This document shows, one piece after another, positions 16,098-23,510 of a DNA stretch of 34,412 nt. Position 1 is the first letter of the stretch. Each line of letters begins with the position of its first letter. The DNA comes from Clostridia bacterium (lineage in GTDB: Bacteria; Bacillota; Clostridia; Acetivibrionales; STF1-152): positions 1-34,412 of the forward strand of contig JANQLN010000076.1 of assembly GCA_028280575.1 (NCBI GenBank). The letters are read 5' to 3'. A model generated the notes under the pieces. That model was not told the DNA's origin. It did not search any database and saw only the letters and a list, made by a program, of their open reading frames with translations. The position numbers and the translations under genes are program-made.

Positions 16098-18176
16098 ATG
16101 GACATGAAGCTAAGACCACCTGCAGTACCGCTTGTTACAATTGACCCATATTTAAGCGTCTGGTCAATGACTGACAACTTGTATGATGATACAACAAGGC
16201 ACTGGACAGGAAAAAGGCAAGGAATGACAGGGATTGTAATGATTGACGGTAAGGCCTACATTTTTATGGGAAAATTGTTAACGAGTAAAAGGAGCCAGGA
16301 GGCGTGTCTTGTTTTAAAACAGACCAATGTTGAAGTAAAGGCGCTGTCAAGTGTATATACATTTGAAGGAGGTGGTATAGAACTTGAAGCTGATTTTACT
16401 TCTCCGCTTTTGATGGATGATCTTGATGTACTGTCAAGACCTGCATCTTATATCACTTTTAAAGTTAAATCCATTGATGGAAGAGAGCATGATATAAAGA
16501 TATATTTTGATGTAACCGGTGAGTGGTGTGTAAACACGCCCGATCAAAATGTCACATGGGGACGAAAAAAACTAACTGACGGGTCGGAAGCTATGTACAT
16601 GGGAACAGATACGCAGGCTGTTTTAAACAGTGCGGGTGATGATGTCAGGATCGACTGGGGATATATGTATCTTGTTTTTCCGGGAAGCGTTAAGGCTGCT
16701 ACGGTTATTCATTCCTGGGATTTAAGAAGGGATTTTATTATCGGCGGCAGTTTGCCTGAACGTGATGACGATTTAATGCCCAGGGCAGTTGAAGAAAAAA
16801 TGCCGATAATGGCCGGTATTATTGATCTGCCTCTAATTGGACCCAAACAGGTCTCAACTTACCTGGTTGTGGCATATGACGATATTTATTCTGTAGAGTA
16901 TTTTGGAAAACCTGTTCCTGGTTACTGGAAGAGAAATGGGCTTGGTTTTGATGATATACTGGTTAAGGCTGTCTCTGAATATCAAGAGATTAAACAAAAG
17001 TGTGATTCCTTTAATAAGGAGCTGAAGGCTGATGGTATAAAGTCAGGCGGTGAAAAATATGCTGCAATGCTTAATCTTGCTTACAGGCAGGCTATAGCAG
17101 CCCACAAGCTGGTTGCTGATGAGAATGGGAAAATAATGTTCTTTTCAAAAGAGTGTTTCAGCAATGGCTGTATGGGAACTGTTGATGTGAGTTATCCTTC
17201 CATTCCATTGTTTCTTATTTATAACCCGGAACTGGTAAAAGGTATGATGCGGTTTATCTTTACATATTCAAAGATGCCCGGCTGGCCTTTTGAATTTGCA
17301 CCTCATGATATGGGCAGGTATCCAAAAGCAAACGGACAGGTGTACGGAGTAAATAAGAATTTTGAAGAGGACACACGTGAACTGCTTATGGGTAAATTTC
17401 TGATTGAAAAGCAAATGCCTGTTGAAGAATGCGGCAATATGCTTATAATGGCTGCAGCAGTATGCCTTGCGGAAAAAAAGGCTGATTTTGCACTGGAAAA
17501 CTGGGAACTGCTCACAAAATGGGCAGCTTATCTGAAAAAATACGGAATGGACCCGGGCAATCAGCTTTGTACAGATGATTTTGCAGGGCATCTTGCACAC
17601 AATACCAACCTTTCCATCAAAGCCATACTGGGAATTGCAAGCTATGCTGTCCTTTGCGGCATGGCTGGAAACACTGCTGACGGTGAGATATATATGTCTG
17701 CGGCTAAACTTATGGCTGTAAAATGGGAAAAAGCAGCAAATGAAGGTGACCACTACAGGCTAACTTTTGATGCGGCGGGTACATGGAGCCAGAAGTATAA
17801 TCTTGTATGGGACCATCTTTTCGGTCTTGAAATATTTCCATATGAGGTTACAAGGAAGGAGATTGAATTCTACATAAAGACGCAGAATCAATACGGACTT
17901 GCTCTTGACAGCAGAGATTCGTATACCAAGACAGACTGGATTTTTTGGAGTGCTGCAATGGCTGAATGCCAGGATGATTTTGAGAAGATGATAGCTCCTG
18001 TTTTCGACTCGCTTAACGACACCACCTGCCGAGTGCCGTTTACCGACTGGTATTATACTGTCAATGCACAGCAGGCACGGTGTATGTGCCACGAAGGAAA
18101 GAGAGGCTTTAGGAACCGTTCTGTTATAGGCGGAATATTTATTAAGCTTTTAAAAGACAGGCAGTTACTTAAATGA
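16098..18176 (+). CDS. Glutaminase A-like six-hairpin protein, probable glycoside-active enzyme
   Basis: A 692-residue protein with the full architecture of the GtaA family: an N-terminal beta domain starting LRPPAVPLVTIDPYLSVWS (seen in DUF4964/DUF5127 proteins), then a helical six-hairpin domain (DUF4965/DUF1793 type; NGCMGTVDVSYPSIPLF, DDFAGHLAHNTNLSIKAI, GTWSQKYNLVWDHLF, TDWYYT). The length is usual for the family. Although named after fungal glutaminase A, bacterial members commonly sit in polysaccharide loci and share the fold of many glycoside hydrolases. Here it follows a sulfatase and precedes a GH4 gene, so a role on glycans is more likely than on glutamine; this is inference. No signal peptide is seen. 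GGAGG lies at proper distance from the ATG. Confidence 0.75.
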   Translation: MDMKLRPPAVPLVTIDPYLSVWSMTDNLYDDTTRHWTGKRQGMTGIVMIDGKAYIFMGKLLTSKRSQEACLVLKQTNVEVKALSSVYTFEGGGIELEADFTSPLLMDDLDVLSRPASYITFKVKSIDGREHDIKIYFDVTGEWCVNTPDQNVTWGRKKLTDGSEAMYMGTDTQAVLNSAGDDVRIDWGYMYLVFPGSVKAATVIHSWDLRRDFIIGGSLPERDDDLMPRAVEEKMPIMAGIIDLPLIGPKQVSTYLVVAYDDIYSVEYFGKPVPGYWKRNGLGFDDILVKAVSEYQEIKQKCDSFNKELKADGIKSGGEKYAAMLNLAYRQAIAAHKLVADENGKIMFFSKECFSNGCMGTVDVSYPSIPLFLIYNPELVKGMMRFIFTYSKMPGWPFEFAPHDMGRYPKANGQVYGVNKNFEEDTRELLMGKFLIEKQMPVEECGNMLIMAAAVCLAEKKADFALENWELLTKWAAYLKKYGMDPGNQLCTDDFAGHLAHNTNLSIKAILGIASYAVLCGMAGNTADGEIYMSAAKLMAVKWEKAANEGDHYRLTFDAAGTWSQKYNLVWDHLFGLEIFPYEVTRKEIEFYIKTQNQYGLALDSRDSYTKTDWIFWSAAMAECQDDFEKMIAPVFDSLNDTTCRVPFTDWYYTVNAQQARCMCHEGKRGFRNRSVIGGIFIKLLKDRQLLK

Positions 18177-18189
18177 ATGTAAAGAGAGG

Positions 18190-18232
18190 AAAACTGTAAA
18201 ACCCCCATTTATGGCAGTTTTTATAGTTTTCG
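18190..18232 (+). terminator. Rho-independent terminator after the six-hairpin protein gene
   Basis: AAAACTG (18190-18196) pairs with CAGTTTT (18215-18221), with a smaller CCAT/ATGG stem inside, followed by TTATAGTTTT. It lies 14 bases after the stop codon and about 110 bases before the GH4 start, so it probably ends the sulfatase 1 transcript or weakens read-through. Confidence 0.6.
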
Positions 18233-18341
18233 TGATACATCTTTTCTCTATACGATTATCGCTGTTTATAAAATGAATGTGTTGATTCTATTGCAGCTTG
18301 TTTCAACAGCAATACTAAAAAAATATGAAAGGATGAAGATA

Positions 18342-19823
18342 ATGTCGTTTAAGGTTACTTTTATTGGGGCCGGCAGTATAGGATTTACAAGAGAATTACT
18401 GAAAGATTTATTATCGGTACCCGAGTTTCAAAATGTTGAAATTTCTTTCACGGATATCAACAAGGACAACTTGGATATGTCTGTGAAACTTTGCCAGAGG
18501 GATATTGATGCGAACAATTTGCCAGTAAAGATTCAGGCAACTACAGATCGGAAAGAAGCCTTGAAAAATGCAAATTATGCTGTGAACATGGTCAGGGTGG
18601 GCATGCTGGAAGGTTTTACTCATGATGTTGAAATCCCTATGAAATATGGTGTTGACCAATGTGTTGGTGATACATTAGGACCGGGAGGAATCATGTATGG
18701 GCAGCGTGGGATTGTTACAATGCTGGAGTTTTGTAAGGATATCCGTGAAGCTGCAGCACCGGGGTGTATTATGTTAAACTATGCAAATCCTAATGCAATG
18801 ATAACATGGGCGTGCAACAAATACGGAAAGGTTAAAACAATTGGGCTGTGTCACGGAGTTCAAAACGGACATAAACAGATTGCCGAAGCATTTGGAGTTG
18901 AAAGGAAGGATATTGATATTGTTTGTGCAGGTATAAATCACCAGACTTGGTATACCCAGATTAGGCATAAAGGTGAAGATATGACCGGAAAACTTCTGGA
19001 GGCGCTGGAGAAGCATCCTGTATTCAGCGTTCAGGAAAAGGTCCGTATTGATATGTTAAAACGTTTCGGCTACTATAGCACCGAATCAAACGGGCACTTA
19101 AGCGAATATGTTCCGTGGTATAGAAAAAGACCTCATGAAATTACCGATTGGATTTCGCTTGACCGGTGGATTCATGGTGAGTCGGGAGGATACTTAAGAC
19201 ACTGTACGGAGAGAAGAAATTGGTTTGAAACAGATTTTCCTGAGTGGCTTGCACAGCCACCGTTGAAATATAGTGCTGAAAATAGGGGATTGGAGCATGG
19301 TTCATATATTATTGAGGGACTTGAAACCGGAAGGATATATCGTGGTCATTTTAACGTGATGAATCATGGCGTGATATCAAATCTTCCTTTCGAGTGTGTT
19401 GTTGAAGTACCGGGGTATGTAGATGCAAATGGTATCCATATTCCTTTATATGGAGATCTACCTCATGGTTGTGCGGCTGTATGCAATGTGAGCATTAATG
19501 TCCAGCGGCTTGCAGTTGAGGCTGCAGTCAAAGGAGATGAAATGCTGCTTAGACAGGCGATGATGATGGACCCGCTTACCGGTGCTGTATTAAATCCTCC
19601 TGAAATCTGGCAAATGGCAGATGAAATGCTTGTAGCTGAGAAGGCATGGCTGCCACAGTATAAGACAGCCATTGAAGCTGCCAGGAAGCGGCTTGCCAAA
19701 GGAAATCTTATACCTGTGAAGGGGTATGGAGGAGCGGCCCGTTTGAAAACAAAAACAATAGAAGAAATTAGAAATGATGAAGAGGCAAAAAGGTTGTATA
19801 ATAAGGCGGCACATCAGAATTAA
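18342..19823 (+). CDS. GH4-family NAD/Mn-dependent glycosidase with CHGV motif (likely uronide-specific)
   Basis: About 493 residues. The Rossmann start MSFKVTFIGAGSIGF binds NAD. The metal-binding Cys is in CHGV (Cys170-Val173) and the His in AGINHQTW (His200); NYANPNAM is also typical of GH4. GH4 enzymes act in the cytoplasm through an oxidation-elimination cycle. The four-residue motif at the Cys differs among subgroups: CHSV in alpha-galactosidases, CHEV in alpha-galacturonidases (LplD type) and CHGF/CHGx in alpha-glucuronidases. CHGV is therefore closest to the uronide enzymes. Frames open upstream to 18273, but ATG 18342 has AAAGGA eight bases before it and begins exactly at the NAD fold. 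The gene leads the run of sulfatases 2 to 4. Confidence 0.85.
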   Translation: MSFKVTFIGAGSIGFTRELLKDLLSVPEFQNVEISFTDINKDNLDMSVKLCQRDIDANNLPVKIQATTDRKEALKNANYAVNMVRVGMLEGFTHDVEIPMKYGVDQCVGDTLGPGGIMYGQRGIVTMLEFCKDIREAAAPGCIMLNYANPNAMITWACNKYGKVKTIGLCHGVQNGHKQIAEAFGVERKDIDIVCAGINHQTWYTQIRHKGEDMTGKLLEALEKHPVFSVQEKVRIDMLKRFGYYSTESNGHLSEYVPWYRKRPHEITDWISLDRWIHGESGGYLRHCTERRNWFETDFPEWLAQPPLKYSAENRGLEHGSYIIEGLETGRIYRGHFNVMNHGVISNLPFECVVEVPGYVDANGIHIPLYGDLPHGCAAVCNVSINVQRLAVEAAVKGDEMLLRQAMMMDPLTGAVLNPPEIWQMADEMLVAEKAWLPQYKTAIEAARKRLAKGNLIPVKGYGGAARLKTKTIEEIRNDEEAKRLYNKAAHQN

Positions 19824-19997
19824 TTATAACAACACAAGAACCTTTAAGACACTTGCTGGCCGCAAAGCATAAAATTACATATAAATTTCTGCATATCGTA
19901 TTTTTTTTATTTTTTTGAGGATTCAATTCCTGGTAAAATATTAATAAGATAAATTATGAAAATATATGGTTAAGAGAGGAAAATTAAAAGGGCAGTT
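19824..19997 (+). promoter_or_regulatory. Intergenic region with long T-tract before sulfatase 2
   Basis: This 174-base gap has no gene. T8-A-T7 at 19901-19916 may act as a terminator tail with a weak upstream stem. Alternatively it may serve as an AT-rich element upstream of a possible promoter reading TTGAGG, 18 bases, TATTAA. Neither reading is strong. Confidence 0.25.
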
Positions 19998-21440
19998 ATG
20001 ATAAAGAGCAAAAGGCCGAATATACTACTGGTTTATCCTGATCAAATGCGTTATGATGTAATGAGCTGTTCCGGTAATCCGGTAATTAGAACACCTCATT
20101 TGGATAGAATGGCACAGGAAGGGGCGCTATTTTCAAATGCATATACTGCGTTTCCTTTTTGCTGTCCTTTTCGTGCTTCTGTTTTAACGGGAAAGTATGC
20201 ACATAAACATGGAATGAAAGCCAACCATTATGAAATTGAATTGGGACAGGATTTTTTGGCAGAAAGATTAAAACATCATGGTTATCAGACTGGCTTTGCA
20301 GGCAAATGGCATTTGGATGACGGGAGGAATGGGGGATTTGTGGAACCTGGCAAAAGGCGGCTCGGATTTGACACCTTTATTAAGAGTATGAAATGTCATT
20401 ATTACATAGATGGAATTTTTTACCGTGATAATGGAATTCCTTTAAGAACAGGCAGATATGAACCCGACCACCAGACGGACCATATTATTGAGTTCATGGA
20501 TAAGGCTTTGGACCATCCTGAAGGCCGTCCTTTTTTTGCTTACATTTGTTATGGTATTCCTCATTTTCCTAATGTTGGCCCGGATTATTACCTGGAACTG
20601 TATAAGCCTCATGAAATACCTATGCCGGCTGATGTACCGGAAATTTTACAGGAATCAACAAGAGCATTTTTAGCTAAGTACTATGGTATGGTCACATGCT
20701 TTGATTTCCAAATGGGAAGATTGCTGTCATGGCTTGACCATGCAGGTATTGCCGATAATACGATAGTAATGGTTGTATCCGACCATGGAGATACTGTTGG
20801 CCAGCATGGATCTCCTTCCATATGGAAAAAATCCTATCATAGGAGTAGTACACATGTTCCTTTTCTAATTCGTTGGCCGGGACTGGTACCTCCAGGGAGA
20901 ATAAATGACCACCTTGTAGACCCGTCCGTTGATATTTATCCGACTCTCTGTGATATAGCAGGTATTGATATACCGGATGAAGTGCAGGGGGTCAGTCTTA
21001 TTTCAATAATGGAGAATCTTAAAGCACCCGGAGCACATCATCAGCTTTATTATCAAATAGCCAGGGAAGAGCATGGGCCGGAAGCCTTTCCCCATCCGGA
21101 AAGGGGGCTTCGTACTAAAGAGTGGTTATATGTTGAAAGAGAGGGGAAACCTGTAGCACTTTTTGACGAAGTTAACGATTATCATGAGTGTCATAACCTG
21201 ATTGATGATGCAAATTACTCTGACATAGCAAACCAATTTCGTCAAAGGCTTTCAGATGAAATGGCAAGACTTGAAGATGACTGGTCTGAAGAGATGAAAT
21301 GGCCTCCTGAGAGCTGGATGCTTCCTCTTGAAAAACAGTATACATTAGAGTCAATAAAAAAAAGATCCATACTTGAGGTGACCCGGGATGCTGCAGGGGG
21401 AGTGTCACGGGTAAACGCTTCTAAGCAGCGTAAGAGGTGA
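19998..21440 (+). CDS. Sulfatase 2, Cys-type (CCPFR), cytoplasmic
   Basis: A 480-residue type I sulfatase. The maturation motif CCPFRASVLTG puts the formylglycine precursor at Cys55, with an extra Cys at 56. Other active-site landmarks are YPDQMRYD, AGKWHLDD (the usual Lys and His), GIPHFP and SDHGDTVGQHG. No signal peptide is present. It is clearly a paralogue of sulfatase 3: both share long similar stretches such as RYEPDxQTDHIIEFM and a C-terminal segment LEVTRDAA. The stop codon overlaps the ribosome-binding region of the small gene that follows, so the two are co-translated. The sulfated sugar position it recognises is unknown. Confidence 0.88.
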   Translation: MIKSKRPNILLVYPDQMRYDVMSCSGNPVIRTPHLDRMAQEGALFSNAYTAFPFCCPFRASVLTGKYAHKHGMKANHYEIELGQDFLAERLKHHGYQTGFAGKWHLDDGRNGGFVEPGKRRLGFDTFIKSMKCHYYIDGIFYRDNGIPLRTGRYEPDHQTDHIIEFMDKALDHPEGRPFFAYICYGIPHFPNVGPDYYLELYKPHEIPMPADVPEILQESTRAFLAKYYGMVTCFDFQMGRLLSWLDHAGIADNTIVMVVSDHGDTVGQHGSPSIWKKSYHRSSTHVPFLIRWPGLVPPGRINDHLVDPSVDIYPTLCDIAGIDIPDEVQGVSLISIMENLKAPGAHHQLYYQIAREEHGPEAFPHPERGLRTKEWLYVEREGKPVALFDEVNDYHECHNLIDDANYSDIANQFRQRLSDEMARLEDDWSEEMKWPPESWMLPLEKQYTLESIKKRSILEVTRDAAGGVSRVNASKQRKR

Positions 21441-21445
21441 TATTC

Positions 21446-21814
21446 ATGATTAAAAAGGATACTAAGTTTAAAAGTATTGTCTTGGATAAGGTCGGAACAG
21501 TTCTTTTCATCCTTGACCATGTTACAGGACGCTACGAAGAACTCGGTCCAATCCATGATAAGCTTGCCGAATGCATAAAATATATGGAAACAGAAGCGGT
21601 AAAAAGATTTGGGAAGGATATAAACAAACAATTTATATTAGAGCTTCAGTTTGTACAACGCCCTGAACCAAGATTTAACCATATTCTGTTTTCCCTTAAT
21701 CGACAAATTTTAAGGCACAAAGGAGGCAGGGTTATTGGTAATCCATATGAATTGCGGTTACCAAAAAACGACCCTTTTGTTACACCCAATACACAATGGT
21801 GTAAGAAAATTTAA
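21446..21814 (+). CDS. Small protein of unknown function, coupled to sulfatase 2
   Basis: A 122-residue protein, with no membrane segment and no signal peptide, basic toward the C-terminus (RHKGGRVIGNPYELRLP and final CKKI). I recognise no family. ATG 21446 lies eight bases after AAGAGG, which overlaps the sulfatase 2 stop, giving tight translational coupling. An in-frame GTG at 21437 is less likely. It ends 76 bases before sulfatase 3. Its position between two paralogous sulfatases suggests an accessory role, for example a subunit or folding helper, but this is speculation. It could also be a remnant of a larger gene, since its sequence shows no clear domain boundaries. Confidence 0.6.
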   Translation: MIKKDTKFKSIVLDKVGTVLFILDHVTGRYEELGPIHDKLAECIKYMETEAVKRFGKDINKQFILELQFVQRPEPRFNHILFSLNRQILRHKGGRVIGNPYELRLPKNDPFVTPNTQWCKKI

Positions 21815-21890
21815 TTTTATTTTTCAGTTTTACTGGGATTTTTAACCAGATTAGATATGAATAAAACAATATTGGAGGAAGGGATTAGAT

Positions 21891-23477
21891 TTGGCTAAAA
21901 CAACAAGTATTGAAAAACCTAATGTATTGGTAGTACTATGTGATCAAATGAGATATGATTGTATGGGTAATTCAGGTAACCGTTATATTCATACGCCACA
22001 CTTTGACAGACTTTCCGCCGAAGGAATAAGTTGTACGGAGGCCCACGTTGGTTGTCCGCTTTGTGCCCCATTCAGAGCTTCTATGTTTACCGGGAAATAC
22101 GCTACAAATAATGGAGTTTTGGTGAACTTTTTGCCCCTGGATCTTAATCAAATCTTTCTGCCGGAGTTTTTGAAAACACAGGGGTACACAACGGGTTACT
22201 CAGGCAAGTGGCATCTTAATGGAGGTAAGGAAGACCGCTACGTGGAGCCATATGAGCGATTGGGGTTTGAACACTTTGTTGGGTTATATGGCGGTCATAA
22301 TTATAAAAATGCAATATTTTATAGAAATAATGATCCCACCCCACGCAGATGTGAACGATATGAGCCTGATTTTCAGACCGATCATATTATTGAATTTATG
22401 GAAAATTCACTAAGTGCCGAAGATAAAAAGCCCTTTTTTGCTGTAGTATCTTACGGATTACCCCATAATCCTAACATTGCACCGTCCTGGTGGCTGGATT
22501 TATATAGTCCGGACGCAGTAGAGCTTCCCGAAGATGTAGATCAAGATATGGGAGAAGTTGCCAGAAAATTTCTAGCCGAGTATTATGGACTGATTTCATG
22601 TGTCGATTTTCAATTGGGGAGACTTCTTACATGGCTGGATCATGCAGGAATAACAAAGGATACAATAGTCATTGCAGTTTCAGATCACGGCGATTCCGCA
22701 GGACAACATTTTGTATTGCCGATGAGAAAGAATTGCCCATACAGATATGCGTCACAAGTGCCTTTTATTGTGAGGTGGCCCGAACATCTTGGCTGCGGTA
22801 AGAAATTAAATAATTTGATTGATCCGGCTATTGATTTCTTTCCAACTTTATGCGGCTTGCTTGGAATAGAAAATATGGACGGAGCTTTTGATGGCTTGGA
22901 TATTTCAAAACAGTTAATGAATCCAGATGATGAAGTTGAAAGAATATTACTTCATCAATCAGCCAGAAACGTACGTCCGGATAAGGATATATACTATCAG
23001 GGGCAAATAAGAGCCATTAGAACTAAAAAATGGATGTATGCTGAGAAAATGGGTAAACTGTACCAATTTTTTGATGAATTAAGCCATCCCGATGAAAGCA
23101 TTAATCTTATAGATAATGAAGATTATGATGATATTAAAGAAAAATACGCCAGTATGTTATCTGACAAAATGAAAGAAATAGGGGATAGCTGGAAGATAAA
23201 AATTAAATATGGCAAAATGGCTGTAGAAAAATGGAAAAAAGATCAAGCGCTTTCTGTATACAACACAAAAAATTCTGTTCTTGAAGTAACCAGGGACGCT
23301 GCTTTAGGAATAGCTCCCAAGAAAGAGAAGCCAAGCAGCACTTGGGATGATACCTGCAGATACTCTCTTCCGGGAAGACGCGGATTTCCAACCTGGCAGG
23401 GAGACTATGAGGAGAATATACAAAAATTCAAAGGTTACCAGCGCAGTATCTCAAAAGGAGAATGCAAGGCAAAATAA
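21891..23477 (+). CDS. Sulfatase 3, Cys-type (CAPFR), cytoplasmic
   Basis: A 528-residue type I sulfatase. The start is TTG after GGAGGAAGGG. CAPFRASMFTG gives the formylglycine precursor Cys58. VLCDQMRYD, SGKWHLNG, GLPHNP and SDHGDSAGQHF supply the metal and substrate residues; the usual HG after this last motif is HF. It is a paralogue of sulfatase 2 with a C-terminal extension of some 50 residues rich in Trp and Arg (after SVLEVTRDAALG). No signal peptide. It ends 33 bases before sulfatase 4 and is part of the same transcript. The different loop residues suggest a different sulfate position from its neighbour. Confidence 0.88.
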   Translation: MAKTTSIEKPNVLVVLCDQMRYDCMGNSGNRYIHTPHFDRLSAEGISCTEAHVGCPLCAPFRASMFTGKYATNNGVLVNFLPLDLNQIFLPEFLKTQGYTTGYSGKWHLNGGKEDRYVEPYERLGFEHFVGLYGGHNYKNAIFYRNNDPTPRRCERYEPDFQTDHIIEFMENSLSAEDKKPFFAVVSYGLPHNPNIAPSWWLDLYSPDAVELPEDVDQDMGEVARKFLAEYYGLISCVDFQLGRLLTWLDHAGITKDTIVIAVSDHGDSAGQHFVLPMRKNCPYRYASQVPFIVRWPEHLGCGKKLNNLIDPAIDFFPTLCGLLGIENMDGAFDGLDISKQLMNPDDEVERILLHQSARNVRPDKDIYYQGQIRAIRTKKWMYAEKMGKLYQFFDELSHPDESINLIDNEDYDDIKEKYASMLSDKMKEIGDSWKIKIKYGKMAVEKWKKDQALSVYNTKNSVLEVTRDAALGIAPKKEKPSSTWDDTCRYSLPGRRGFPTWQGDYEENIQKFKGYQRSISKGECKAK

Positions 23478-23510
23478 TGTTTGATAAATCCGGATATAAT
23501 GGGGGACTGT

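Noticed and set aside
17268-17753. 161-codon minus-strand frame inside the six-hairpin protein gene
   Set aside because: Antisense shadow rich in Cys, Phe and Ser, with no domain and no ribosome site noted.
18273-18341. 23-codon N-terminal extension of the GH4 enzyme
   Set aside because: GH4 proteins begin at the NAD-binding strand, and ATG 18342 has the ribosome site.
18342-19823. Alpha-galactosidase MelA
   Set aside because: The active-site motif is CHGV, not the CHSV of alpha-galactosidases, and the context is a sulfated-uronide locus.
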